This document shows positions 46,597 to 58,373 of a stretch of DNA of 64,000 nucleotides, in pieces. How positions within the stretch are numbered: the first letter of the stretch is position 1; each line of letters opens with the position of its first letter. The notes under the pieces were generated by a model. That model ran no database searches. It saw only the letters and a list, made by a program, of their open reading frames with translations, and was not told where the DNA came from. Position numbers and translations under genes: made by a program. Source of the stretch: Chamaecrista fasciculata (lineage: Eukaryota > Streptophyta > Magnoliopsida > Fabales > Fabaceae); the NCBI GenBank assembly GCA_003254925.1, contig QANZ01045558.1:1-64000 (forward strand), in the 5' to 3' direction.

Positions 46597-46823
46597 AAAC
46601 TAACAATATAATCTATGAAAGATCACCGAGCTGACAATTCAGTTCTTGAAGGATTGAAATATACAATTTTGTCCTTGAAAGATCAAAACGGTATACTTTT
46701 TTAGTTCCTAAAAGATTAAAATAGTATACTATTTAGTTCATAAAAAGAACTAATTAGTATACAGCTTTGCTCTTTTAGAGGCTAAATTGTACATTTTAAT
46801 CTTTTAGGAACTATTGTTAGTTT
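46597..46823. mobile_element. Short foldback element upstream of the RIN4-like gene
   Basis: Ends AAACTAACAATA and (T)ATTGTTAGTTT are inverted repeats, and the interior is an imperfect palindrome with GTATAC words on both sides of the centre. It starts 77 bp upstream of the ATG at 46520. No target duplication is seen. Confidence 0.6.
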
Positions 46824-47205
46824 CATATTATTGCATCCATTTTGTACGTGATGTTCATGCATGCATACATGCAAGCATGATGATTTCTTTCCTCTATTTC
46901 TCACATGAAAGATACGTAGAGTAAAAGCAATCAATTTTGAATTTTTGGCCTTGTATTGGTTGATGTATAACCCCCACTTGTCAACTCTCATCAACTAATA
47001 CAAGGTCAACATTGATGTTTATGTATGACCCTTAAATATTTTTCACTATAAACACATAGACCTGATTTGATAATAACAAAACTATGTCGCCTAATTCAAC
47101 TAGGAAGTATCCAATTAATTTGGTGTTCTTATGGACGTGTTAATAGGCTTTTTTTTTTCAAGTATATATAAGTAAGATTATTGCATCTATAAATTAACTA
47201 GAATA
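46824..47205. other. Intergenic sequence
   Basis: No gene is recognised; it contains a GCATGCATACATGCAAGCAT-type alternating tract near 46855. Confidence 0.45.
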
Positions 47206-47680
47206 GGGATTATTAAAATACTTATATCTCATTAATACTCTGAGATTTTACCTTATAAATTTAGGTCCAAAGCTAAGGGATGGTAATGGAATATCTTATT
47301 CCTACCATAGCTATAATAGTAAATGTTTATATATATATATATAGTACTTTTATACTTTATATGTTGAAAAATATCATATTATAATATGATAGCATGTTAA
47401 ATATTTCATATATATTGAGATAATTTAATAGTACATTCATATTTATAATTTGATTTTATATTTTTTGGTGGATATATGTAGATGTAAAAAATTTATGCAA
47501 ATATAGTTATACTGATAAAAAATAATTCATTTTAAAAATTATCTAAATCTAGTTTCAAGATGAAGATTTGGCTATTCGTAAGATTTGGAAATAAAAATTA
47601 ATTTTAATATTCACTCATGTTCAAATCTAATTCCCTAATAATAATTTGCGAGTACCCTATACTCAAGATCACCCCTTACT
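47206..47680. mobile_element. Diverged MITE (GGGATGATCA family)
   Basis: The order of interior blocks follows the 37828-38304 copy (ATATTGAGATAATTTAATAG, ATTCATATTTATAATTTGA, GGCTATTCGTAAG), and the ends TAGGGATTATTAAAATA and GATCACCCCTTA keep the pattern. It is strongly diverged and non-coding. Confidence 0.6.
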
Positions 47681-48075
47681 CGAGTGGATTTCTAATTCCC
47701 TAATATTAGGTTATTTTGATATTTTTATTTTAAATTTTTTTTAAACTATTTTATTTAACTATATGTATTCAGAGACATGATCCCATAGTGGAGAGCTAGT
47801 AATATTTTCCTAACAAGAATATGATAGATGGCAAATTGACAAATTCAAATGGTGACATCATGGAAGTGGACAGATACCTGGCTGCATCAAGTGAAAATTA
47901 TGTTAGTAAAATACTAAAATTGGTGAAAGAAAAGGTGTGCACATCCCAGTTTTCAAAAGGATAAAACAGTTAAAATTGGTCATATTTTTTCTATCAAATT
48001 TATCAATTGTAGGTACAACAATATTAAGTTTGTTTTAATTTTTTTATATATATTCTATCTCTTATATATTATTAA

Positions 48076-48345
48076 GGGTAAATTAAACTTTGGTACCCTG
48101 TGGTTTGACCCTATTTCACTTTGGTACCCTGTGGTTTGAAACCTGACACTTTGGTACCCTGTGGTATTCTCCATTAACACTTTGGTATCCTTTGGAGCTA
48201 TTTTGTAATTTTAACCATAACAAATTTTGTAAAAATTACATATTAACCCCAAAAAAATTTCAAAAAATTACAAATAGGTCCCTGGATACATGTTATCTAG
48301 GGAATAAAATGAAAAATTTTAAAAATTTTGGGGTCAATATGTAAT
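48076..48345. mobile_element. Foldback MITE fragment (GGGTAAATT family)
   Basis: Left arm and centre of the 430-bp family. The right arm is missing; sequence of another foldback family starts at about 48350. Confidence 0.8.
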
Positions 48346-48349
48346 TGAT

Positions 48350-48835
48350 CATATATATCTCATTTCAAGTCCAATTGGGAGCTATAAATTACTCTTAACA
48401 AGTCCTTTTTTACCTAGTTGAGACAAACAACAAATGAGGTCAAACCAAACCTAAATGTGGTTTTCATAAATTTTCAATTTTTGGTTCACGAATCACTTTG
48501 GGGTTTGATTTGACCTTATTTGCTAGCGATCCCAAATTGGCAGAATAAAAATTGGTAAAGAGTAACCCGTAACTTCGAACTTATCACAATTGGACTTGAA
48601 ATTATTTGACTATGAAAAGAGCTTCAGAGCCTAATTTGACCTTGTTTGTTTTCGACGCCAACTGGACAAAGAATTAACTCGTCAAAAGCAACATGTAGCT
48701 CGGGACTCGTCCCATTCAAACTTGAAACAAGAGAGCTATTACCACATTCAGTCCTTTGGGACTAATGAGTGAAACTTTTGGGAAACTTGGATGATCAAAA
48801 TTGTGACAAAAAAAGATAAAGAACTGAATTACAAC
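48350..48835. repeat. Foldback arm fragment (49466 family)
   Basis: Contains the phrases ATATATCTCATTTCAAGTCC, AAGAGTAACCCGTAACTTCG and GGGACTAATGAG in the order seen in 49466-50324. The terminal repeats are absent. Confidence 0.6.
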
Positions 48836-49456
48836 TTACCCAAAAATAAAGAACCAAAATTACACTTTAGCCATTATATATATATATATTATATTTAAGG
48901 TATTCTGATAGTTGGTCTATCTAAAATTAATTTTGACATAAAATGTTAAAAGAGAGATAAAATAGTGGGATAAATTAAAAAGAAATACTAGTGTGTTTTA
49001 GTTGCTTCAACAAGCATGCAAATATTAATTCAAGTATTATAATTATTAAGAACTTAAAATTTAAAAATAAAAAGTTATTTCATTATATTTCATCCAAACT
49101 AAAAAAAATTAACAAAGGAACCCCTTGCTTTCGTTGTTTACAATTAAATCATTTATTCTCCCAGTTTTGTATTAATTAAAGTAGAGTTTTATCTTGACTT
49201 GACAATTATATATAGTCTAAAACATATTTCATTGAATAATTGATAGATAATTTTAAATTTTAAGGGAAAACTCAGGCCAAAAACCATGATTTAAGGGAAA
49301 ACTAATCATCATTTAGATGACGTCTAGAAGTAGATATTAATGTTTAAGTTTTAGTATTAACCTAACTAGTGTTAATACTTACTACTAGCGTAAAATGAAT
49401 TTAGTTTTACGTTTGGTTCCTCTCCATGAACTCTAAATATAAAAATAGTAGTATTA
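48836..49456. other. AT-rich intergenic sequence
   Basis: No gene or bounded repeat is seen. Confidence 0.45.
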
Positions 49457-49465
49457 TCAAATATT

Positions 49466-50324
49466 GGTCGAATGCTCAAATTGATTCTAAGTGCATGTCC
49501 TTAAGTTCATTTTGGTTCTAAATATTTCAAATGTTTTATATTGGTCCTAAATGTTGCCATTTAGTTTCATTTTTGTCCCAAACTACTAAATATAGTCATA
49601 TCTATCTCGTTTCAAGTTCGAATGTTAAGAATCCAAAGCTACGCGTTGCTTTCGACAAGTACTTTCTCTATCCAGTTGGAGTCATCAACAAATGATGTCA
49701 AATTGGGTCTTGAATGTGGGCTAATCGTTTCACAATAAAAAAAAATCAAAGTTTGTCATATCTCTCTTGCTTCAAGTTCGAATATCATAAATTCGAAACT
49801 ACAAGTTACTCTTAATGATACAATTTTTGTTCAATTGGGATCATCAACAAATGGGGTCAAATAGGGTTCGAAAGTGATTTCGGGACCAACTTTTCTTAAT
49901 ATTTTACTTTTTAATTCCAAACTCACTTTCGAGTCCGATTTGATCCCATCTGCTGACGATTCAAACTTGCTAGAAAAAAGACTCGTTAAGAGTAACATGT
50001 AGCTTTAAATTCGTTACATTGGAACTTGCAACAACATATGACCAATTTTACATTTTGTGCTGTGAAACGAGCAGTCCACTTTTGTGATCCAATTTGACAT
50101 TGTTTTTTACAATCCCAACTAGATAAAGTACTCGTCGAAAGTAACACATGACTTTGAACTCACCATATTTGAACTTGAAACGAAAGAGATATAACTACAT
50201 TCAATAATTTGGGATCAAAATGAAATTAAATGAAAACATTTAAGACCGATATGAAACTTTTTAAATATTTAGGATCATAATGAATTTAAGGAAATACATT
50301 TAGGACCAATTTGAACATTTGACA
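49466..50324. mobile_element. Long foldback element with 9-bp target duplication
   Basis: 859 bp. The left end GGTCGAATGCTCAAATTG is matched by the complement of the right end (TGTCAAATGTTCAAATTG). TCAAATATT flanks both sides (49457-49465 and 50325-50333). The arms are complementary through most of their length, with words such as TTAAGTTCATTTTGG and CAAGTTCGAATGT and their complements. No coding capacity. The 9-bp duplication suggests Mutator-type mobilisation. Confidence 0.85.
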
Positions 50325-50333
50325 TCAAATATT

Positions 50334-50855
50334 TAAGTATTAACCAAATTCTAAAATTTTAAAAGTATAATAATAATTGATTTTAAAAATACAAAACTAT
50401 AGGGTCAATGAAATTTTAGATACCGTATTGACTGAATGATTACTTTTTTCTAAATGTAAATACAAACGTATATGAAATAATGAAAATATAAAGGGGGCAT
50501 TTTGTTGGTTTTACAATTCAATAGGAGCATTTAATTCGGCCATAGTTAATAAAAGTATTTGTCAATTTTTTTAATTCAATAAAATATTTGTAAATGGTTT
50601 TATAGTTAAGAGGAATATTTGACTACGTTCATTCTTAATATATATCTATCGGTAATAATAGATTGCAGATTTCCATAATTCATAAGAGTCTTTGTAAATA
50701 ATATGTTCTAACTAAATTAGGTGTTTGTAAGTTTTTTTTTTTTAAATTTTTTTATTTTACGAAAATTGAAAAATATGATCGAGGCCAGCGTCTTTATTTT
50801 TTATAATAAAAATATTTAAGCATTAGTAAAAAGCCTAAAGGACAATTTTCTTAGG
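50334..50855. other. AT-rich sequence between two related foldbacks
   Basis: Non-coding, with repeated phrases of the type AATATTTG(T/A)...TTCAATA; no boundaries recognised. Confidence 0.4.
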
Positions 50856-51675
50856 GGTCAAATGTTCAAACTAGTCCTAAATATAAGCCCTTAAGTTCAT
50901 TTTGGTCCTAAATATTTCATAAGATTCATATTGGTCCTAAATATTACCATTTAGTTTCAATTTGGTCCCAAGCTATTGAATATGATTATATCTCTCTCAT
51001 TTAATGTTCGAATGTGACGAGTCTAAAGTTACGTGTTGCTTTTGATGAGAATTTTTTCTATTTAGCTGGAGTTGTCAATAAACGAGGCTAAAACGAGTCT
51101 CAAAAGTGGACTACTTGTTTCATGGTCAAATAAGCGAAGTTGGTCATATCTATCTCAGTTTATGTATGAATGCGATGAATTCAGAGATATGAATTACTCT
51201 TAATAAGTTCATTACCAGTTGCCGTTGGAATTGTTAGAAAATGAGATCAAATTGGGCTCGAAAGTGGGTTTGGAACCAAAAAGTAAACAATTATGAAAAA
51301 TTGGTCTCAAACCCACTTTCAAACCTCATTTCGCCTCATTTGCTAACAGCCACAAATGGACTAAAAGAAGACTCTTCTCCGAACTTGCCCAATGCAGAAT
51401 TAAAACGAGATAGATATGACAAAATTTACTTGTTTGACCATAAAAGCGAACAACCCACTTTTGAGATCCAATTTGATCTCGTTTACTGACGGCCTCAACT
51501 TGATAAAAAAAATACTCATAAAAAACAATACTAAACTTTGAATTTGTCATATTCAAATTCAAAATGAAAGAAATAAGATTATATTCAGTAATTTGGGATC
51601 AAAATGAAACTAAATGACAATATTTAGGACCAATATGAAAATTTTGAGATATTTAAAACTAAATAAACTTAAAGA
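50856..51675. mobile_element. Long foldback element, same family as 49466-50324
   Basis: Starts GGTCAAATGTTCAAACTAG and contains the same arms and order of words. The right end is lost in an (AT)n tract near 51675, next to an N at 51691. Confidence 0.75.
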
Positions 51676-51725
51676 TATATATATATATGTNAGAGAGAGA
51701 GAAACTTTGACACTTACACATATAA

Positions 51726-52809
51726 GGGTGAAAATTTTAGGAAAAGGTACCTGTGATACGATCAAATCTCACATTATTGTTGTGGTTTTTTGGATTGTAC
51801 TTTGGGTATCAGAGCTTATCATCGTTAACCAGTTAGAGTACATGTGATTTTGTTTCGTCAATTTTAATGAAAAATGTTAACGTGACATAATCTTAGTTAT
51901 CAGTTTCCAACGTATCTCAATCCTCAGTTTTCATTGCGTCTTAACCGTTGATTTCTCTTGTATCTCAGCCGTCAATTTCCACTATGTTAAAATCTCACTT
52001 TTGGTCCTCAAACTATGGGGTAAGTTTCATTTTGGTCATAAAAACTATTTTTAGTTTCATTTTTGTCCTTAGACTTTCACATTTGTTTCGTCTTAGTCTC
52101 CAAAATGTGATCATATCAGAATTTATTCTTAGTCATAAATTTGAGATAAAAACCAACCACCAATTTACCTCCACTTTGTGATTAAGAATGAAATTTTTTC
52201 TTCTTTTATTTGTTAACTCACTTATTATTATGTATTTGGGTAGGGGTGAACAAAACACAGCCCAACCTGAGTACTTCGGGTTGGGTCCGGGGTCTAACCA
52301 AATTGGGCCCAATTTGATTTTTTTTTTTAAATAAATTAATATATACAAGTTAAAGTTACATATAATAAAAAAATATGATTGTTTTTTAAAAAAGTGGCCC
52401 ATTTTGGCCTGACTAGGTTCAAGTCTAATCAAGCCGAGTCTTGGCTCCAGACCAAACCTGGTTCATGATCATTCCTATATTTAGAGAAAAATAGCGGCAT
52501 AAATCATATGAAACTACATTTTTGAAAAAAAAAAGAACAAATGTGAAAGTTTAAGAATTAAAATAAAACAAAAAAAAGTTTTATGACCAAAATGAAACTT
52601 ATATGATAGTTTGTGGACCAAAATTTGATTTTCTACTGAGTTACGTAAGCGTCACGTCATCATTTTCCATTAAAATTGACGAAACAAAAAACAGGTACAC
52701 TAACTGGTTAACGGTGATACGCTCAGATAGCCAAAGTACAACCCGAAAAATCACATAGCAATAATGTGAGATTTGGCCATACCACATGTACCTTTTTTGT
52801 AATTTACCC
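51726..52809. mobile_element. Nested foldback: three elements one inside another
   Basis: The outer arms pair from GGGTGAAAATTTTAGG and AAAAGGTAC (left) with GTACCTTTTTTGTAATTTAC (right), through TCTCACATTATTG/CAATAATGTGAGA and AACCAGTTAG/CTAACTGGTT. Inside lies a second palindrome (about 51985-52640, with TTGGTCCTCAAACTAT and ATAGTTTGTGGACCAAAA). Inside that is a MITE at 52241-52477. No coding capacity is visible. Confidence 0.75.
52241..52477. mobile_element. Innermost MITE of the nested set
   Basis: About 237 bp with ends TAGGGGTGAACAAAA and GTTCATGATCATTCCTA. It resembles the GGGATGATCA family in its end words and its GGGTT(G)GGTCCGGGG-type words, but the interior differs. Flanks TATTTGG and TATTTAG suggest a short target duplication. 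Confidence 0.65.
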
Positions 52810-53434
52810 AAATTTTAAGTTGTGTGTTTGAATTCTCATAATCAAAATTAGAACTTCAATAAAAAAAAATGAATTCAATAGATTGATTTTATCTGCTTAG
52901 AAACCAATTTAATGAATTGCAAAACTTATATTGTCAATATTCTATTCTATCTAATTTATCTGATGAAGTCAATTAGAATTAATTTTATAATTTAATTAAA
53001 TTAGATCAATTAATTGAATTTGACCCATTCAATTTTTCCCATCCCACATGTATAGCATTTCAAGTATATTCATCGGCACTATGGTTGATTTGATTGCCTT
53101 CAATATTAGTGGGATTCAAAATAAATATTGGAAGTCTGTGAATGGACTAATTAATGTCTAGGTTTTTGGTATCACAGTGTAAGCCTATGAATATATATAA
53201 ATTTTACTAAAATATAGTTAAGATAAATTGTTAACGTTTATACTTTATACTCTTCATTAAGCTAAATTGACTTGTGGCAATAATGCAAAAAGCACAATAT
53301 GAAGTTATGAACATAAGAAATTCAAAGAGTCGTTGAAAACCGAGAGTAATTGAGAAGAAAATAATTTATAATATCACTTAGAAAAACTCTCAAATCTTTC
53401 TCTGTGAGTGAATATATATACACCAAAATCTAAG
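52810..53434. other. AT-rich intergenic sequence
   Basis: No gene or bounded repeat is seen. Confidence 0.45.
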
Positions 53435-53765
53435 GTTAAAGTGTAAATTTGGTTTTATATCTTCGCTCAGTTTCTAATTTGATTATGTATATTTTTTTGT
53501 TGTATTTTTGATCTCATATCTTTGCAAAAGGTTCCAATTTAGTCTCATATTTTTTTATTAGATTGCAAAATTGGTCCTATATCATTACAAAAGGATCAAC
53601 GAAACATTGATTTTTTGCAAAGATATGAGACTACCCAAAGGTATGTGACCAAATTGAGACCTGGTCCAAAGATATGGGGCCCAAAGTGCAAAAAAACAAA
53701 GATATGTGACCAAATTAAAAATTAAGCAAAAGATATGGAACCAAATTGAGACTTTGGCCAAAATC
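53435..53765. repeat. Decayed foldback element
   Basis: The halves are roughly complementary around a centre near 53600: GTTCCAATTTAGTCTCATAT on the left and ATGAGACTACCC...CCAAATTGAGAC on the right. No target duplication is evident. Confidence 0.55.
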
Positions 53766-54726
53766 CAAAATTCTTTTCTATTCTTGTTCTCTTGGGCTGA
53801 AAATGATGGGGATTAATTATTTTACCGTTATAACTCTAATTCACAATATTTAGAGATTAATAGGATATTAGCAACATATAACTAGATATAATCCTTCACA
53901 TTATAATGTGTTATGAATCACTCAACAAGCTACTGCAGCAACATCTCTGAGTTCAGAAATAATATATCATACTGAATAAGAAATATATCAATAGGGGCAT
54001 TTCATTGACAACTTTTCATTTGTCATCTTCTAAATATTATATCTTCAAGGTTAAATTAATCCTTAGTATTTACAATATTTTACATCAAATTTTTAATACA
54101 GATTGCATCACAATTCTAATTTTGTAGTTTTGTTTCAATACTTACATTTAATTTATAATTGAGTCCAATTGTTAAATAATACAAGAGTCTCACCAACTTA
54201 TGGAAATGATTGGACAAATTAAGATGATTAATTATTAGATCCACTGAGTCCAATAATGATTCAATTAGATAAATATAAAAACAATAATAAGAAAAAGGTT
54301 AAAATAATCTTCTCGTTCTTATGATTTTATTGAGTTTGTAATTCAGTTCTCATAATCTCGTTCTTTGCAACTCAGTCTTTATATTTTATAAAACTTTATT
54401 AAAAAAAATCCTTAAACGTTAAAACCAAAAAAAAAGTGTTTGATATACAGATTAAAAAAATAATCTTGAGATTTTAATTTGAGATCTTCACTAAGTTAAT
54501 CCAAGATTTGGTAGATAGATTAAAATAATAGTTTTAGAAATGTTAAATTTCGAGGAATTACTTAATTCCATGAATCTTTGTATTCTTATTTCCACCAAAG
54601 AGGGTGAGAATACTCCAATCCCATGAAATGGGATTAATTTACTCTAAGTAAATTGATTAAATTGCTATGATAAAACCTAACTAATTATTTTAGAGTATTT
54701 TTTTTAGTGTTATATCAATTATATTT
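53766..54726. other. AT-rich intergenic sequence
   Basis: No gene is seen. Part (54040-54560) has the ordinary words of decayed foldbacks (GAGTCCAATTG, AACTCAGTC) but no clear pairing. Confidence 0.4.
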
Positions 54727-54925
54727 TTTGTTTTGATAAAGAAAAGTTTAGGTGAGTTGGCCCCGGGGGCTCACCAAGATCAGGGAGGCCTCCAGACTCT
54801 ATGAGCGCTTAAAGAGGTACTTACAGACCGCCTACCAATAAGGTCCACACATCGGCAGTGGGAATCAAACTCACGACCTTGTGGGTTATGAGTCGACTCC
54901 TTACCAACTGGGCCAACTTTTGTAG
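54727..54925 (-). mobile_element. tRNA-derived SINE, copy 2
   Basis: Same family and orientation as 33843-34041, closely similar by eye over about 185 bp, with A-box CCCAGTTGGTAAGG and B-box GTCGTGAGTTTGATTCCC on the minus strand. I could not identify its target duplication. Confidence 0.85.
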
Positions 54926-55190
54926 ACCTCCTAAGTTTTTAACTATGGTTACTTAGAACCCCCGAGTTTTAAAACTTGATAGACAAACTCCTTGAGCTTT
55001 CAATTTTGCTCACTTAAGACCCTTGATTTTTTAGAAAAATGAGATTATTTAGAGGTCTTAAGTGAGCAAAGTTGTAAGTTCAAGGGGTTAGTCTATCAAT
55101 TTTTAACACTTATGAGTCTTAAGTGAGCATAATTGAAAACTTAGGGGGTATGTCTGTCAAATTTTAAAACTCATGGCTGTTTTCTGCCTC
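54926..55190. repeat. Short foldback beside the SINE
   Basis: Phrases CTTGAGCTTTCAATTTTGCT, CACTTAAGACCC and their complements (GTCTTAAGTGAGCA) are arranged as imperfect palindromes with a duplicated right arm. Non-coding. Confidence 0.55.
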
Positions 55191-55393
55191 TAATTTAATA
55201 TATATATATATTATATTTAGTTGATGCCACCATCTATATAATATTAATATATATATTAACATATAAAATTTAATTATTTTTATTTTAAATTTATATAAAA
55301 TTTTTATTTGTAACTTCTACTTTTTAATCTTTTTGCTGTGTATTTAATCTAAAAAATAAAATTTCTTTAAATACATTATATTTATATTTTTTT
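55191..55393. other. AT-rich sequence
   Basis: Contains (AT)n tracts; nothing else is seen. Confidence 0.4.
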
Positions 55394-55402
55394 AAATATA
55401 AT

Positions 55403-57293
55403 GGCCAAAGTTCAATTTTGGTCCTTCAGTTATTTTTTGTTTCGTTTTGGTGCCTCAATTTTTCAAAATGTTGCACCGTTAGTCTCTCAGCACTTTCCAT
55501 CCACTTTTATCCGTTAAAGAAAAAAGAAAAATAAACTTTCATCCCCAAAAGTTTTAGTTTTTTACATTAAGGTCATTTTACTTTTGTATTAGGATCAAAA
55601 CGTAAGAAGAGGAAAATAAATATAAAATTTGAATAGATTTCACATAAAAAAAAAAACACCACCATCATCGTCTTCTGCACATTCAATCCTCAATTCATCA
55701 TCATCTTATTCTTCTACACAACACCACCACCGCTGCCGCCGCCACCACCACCGTCAGCTTCATCATCATCATCATCTCTTCTTCTTCCTCTTCATCATCA
55801 TCTCTTCTTCTTCTTCTTCTTCTTTTTCTTCATCATCATCTCTTATTTTTCTTCTTCTTCTTCATTATCATCATCTCTTCTTCTTCTTCTTTATGCTATT
55901 CCTGTTGTCGTCGTCGATGCCATTGCCACCTGTCGTCGACGACTCTGACGACCACGAAAACTCCTAACCCAAGGTTTTTTGACCTCATGAGTTCAATGGC
56001 GGCCTCTAGTTTGTGAACAAATGACCAGAAAATGATTTTCGGTGATTGTGTAATTTTTCGATGACTGTGTAATTTTTTGGAGACTTTCCGATCATTTTGT
56101 CACAAAATGGGAGGCCTCCATTGAACTCAAGAGGTAAAAAAACCTTAGGTTAGGAGTTTTCGTAGTTATCAGAGCCGTCGTGTATCTCACTGGAAAGTTC
56201 GCTAGAGAAGACGACTGGTGGCGACGGTGACGGCAGCAGTAGGAACAACAGGAAGAAGAAGAAGAAGAAGAAGAAGAAGAAGAAGAAGAAGAAGAAGAGA
56301 TGATGATGATGATGATGATGAAAAAGAAGAAGAAGAAGAAGAGATGATGATAATGATGATGATGAAGAAGAAGAGGAAGAGGAAGAGATGATGACGATGA
56401 AGCTGGCGGCGGTGGCGGCAGCAACGGCGGTGGTGGTGGTGGTGATGTTGTGTCGAAGAATAAGATGATGATGAATTGATGATCGATGCAGAAGACTATG
56501 ATGGTGGTGTTTTTTTACTTTTTATTTGAAATCTATTAAAATTTTCTATTTATTTTTCTTTTCTTACGTTTTGATCCTAATATAAAAAGGAAAATGAACT
56601 TAATGTAAAAAACTAAAACTTTTGGGGGATGAAAGTTTATATTTCTTTTTTTTTTTAATAGAAAAAGTGGATGGAAAGTGCTGAGGCACTAACGGTGACG
56701 GTGACGGCAGCAGTAGGAACAACAGGAAGAAGAAGAAGAGATGATGATAATGAAGAAGAAGAAGAAAAAGAAGAGATGATGATGATGAAGAAGAAAAAGA
56801 AGAAGAGATGATGATGATGATGAAGAAGAAGAAGAAGAAGAGATGATGATAATGATGATGATGAAGAAGAGGGAGAGGAAGAGATGATGACGATGAAGCT
56901 GGCGGCGGTGGCAGCAGCAACAGCGGTAGTGGTGGTGGTGTTGTGTACAAGAATAAGATGATGATGAATTGATGATCGATGCAGAAGACTATGATGGTGG
57001 TGTTGTTTTTTTACTTTTTATTTGAAATCTATTAAAATTTCCTATTTATTTTTCTTTTCTTACGTTTTGATCCTAATATATAAAGGAAAATGACCTTAAT
57101 GTAAAAAATTAAAACTTTTGGGGGATGAAAGTTTATTTTTATTTTTTTTTAATAGAAAAAGTGGATGGAAAGTGCTGAGGGACTAACGATGCAGCATTTT
57201 GGAAAACTGAGGGACCAAAACAGAATGAAAAATAACCGAGGGACCAATTTAGAACATTGAACATAGCTGAGGGACCAAAATAGAACTTTGGCC
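55403..57293. mobile_element. 1.9-kb foldback element with duplicated right arm and GAA/GAT tracts
   Basis: The ends are GGCCAAAGTTC and GAACTTTGGCC. The left arm contains CTTCTTCTT/CATCATCAT tracts and (right after) CTGTCGTCGTCGA; the right arm contains GAAGAAGAA/GATGATGAT tracts as its complement. The right arm is present twice in tandem (about 56215-56690 and 56700-57180). The centre, about 55960-56165, matches the core of 14500-15200. Flanking 9-mers AAATATAAT and AAAAATGAT agree at 7 of 9 positions. Long poly-Ser/His frames here are products of the microsatellites, not genes. Confidence 0.8.
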
Positions 57294-57718
57294 AAAAATG
57301 ATTTATTTAAATGTCTTCAGGTTTGGGTGTTCGGATATTTAACTACCTATAGGGTCTGGGTATAGGGATTATAATTTTTTCGGGTCCAGGTTTGGAGATT
57401 AAAGATAAAATTGATTAGTGTAAAACATTGAAAATGAAATAGATCACAAAAAGATATTAGGGATGAAATTGAGAGTTGGTATAAAGGTTAGAGACCAAAA
57501 AAATGATTTTGTAAAAAAAAAAAGCAAATCCCTAATGCTCAAAAATAAATTGATGAAATGCTTTAGCATTCATTAGTTTGATAATAGTGTACAAATTTAA
57601 TACTTTTTGGAAAAAAAATTAGAGAAGTGGGGTTTTCAGGTACTTTCCTTCTCTACAGTTGAATTTAATTTTGATTTTAATCTCAAAATCTTTGTAAGAC
57701 AAATTTAAAAGCTAAACA

Positions 57719-58355
57719 TCTTAAGTCGATCCTAAAATTTCTCATTCGTGAAAGAAAACCCTCTTTGTCGTGAAAGTTTTTCTGAGTGAAACTTTGGGCC
57801 GTCGCTGTCTCAGCGGTGGTGGCCCTCCCTCTGGTTATAGAGTTTTGTGGCGACGACGTTCTGGATCAAGGCTCTCATGGCAACATTCTGTGCAGCAAAT
57901 CTGGACTAGGCATTCCACGACGACTTCTGGCTTCCAAAGCGGCTTCGTGGTTTGGTTCTGATTTTTAGGTCCTCTTCTATGGTGTCGTTTCGTTTTATTA
58001 TCTTATTATGTTGCTTTGAGTCTGTTTATGTCTTTTCTTAGAACAACCATTGGGTTTGCCTGCCTTCCTGTTTAGAAGGGTTTGTCTCTTTTAGATGACT
58101 TTATTTATGTTTCCTGTTTTTTAGATGGTTGTAGCTTTAGTTGGATCCCTAGATCCGCTAACGTGACAATTGATTATCTTGTCAATTTATCTAAAACCAG
58201 GATGAGTTGTAAAACCCCTACCTTCGTCAGTTGATATCTCGTCTAGTGTTGTTGTTTATACTGGGGAGAGATTGGCTAATTTTACTTTATTTTCGTTTGT
58301 ATTGTGTTTGGCTTTGCTTTGCTTTTCAATGAATTATGTTTGAGGCATAAAAAAA
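57719..58355 (+). mobile_element. Poly(A)-tailed retroposon with 18-bp target duplication (probable 5'-truncated LINE)
   Basis: About 637 bp ending in a poly(A) tract. AAATTTAAAAGCTAAACA occurs perfectly on both sides (57701-57718 and 58356-58373). The 3' end GCTTTTCAATGAATTATGTT followed by GAGGCATAAAA is typical of plant L1 LINE 3' ends. The 5' part (57780-57960) is relatively GC-rich with open frames in two phases; I recognise no protein in it, and a processed transcript of an unknown gene is an alternative. Confidence 0.82.
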
Positions 58356-58373
58356 AAATTTAAAAGCTAAACA

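Noticed and set aside
55629-56950. Long frames rich in Ser, His, Ile and Leu
   Set aside because: They are translations of CTT/CAT and GAA/GAT microsatellite tracts within a foldback element and occur in several frames at once.
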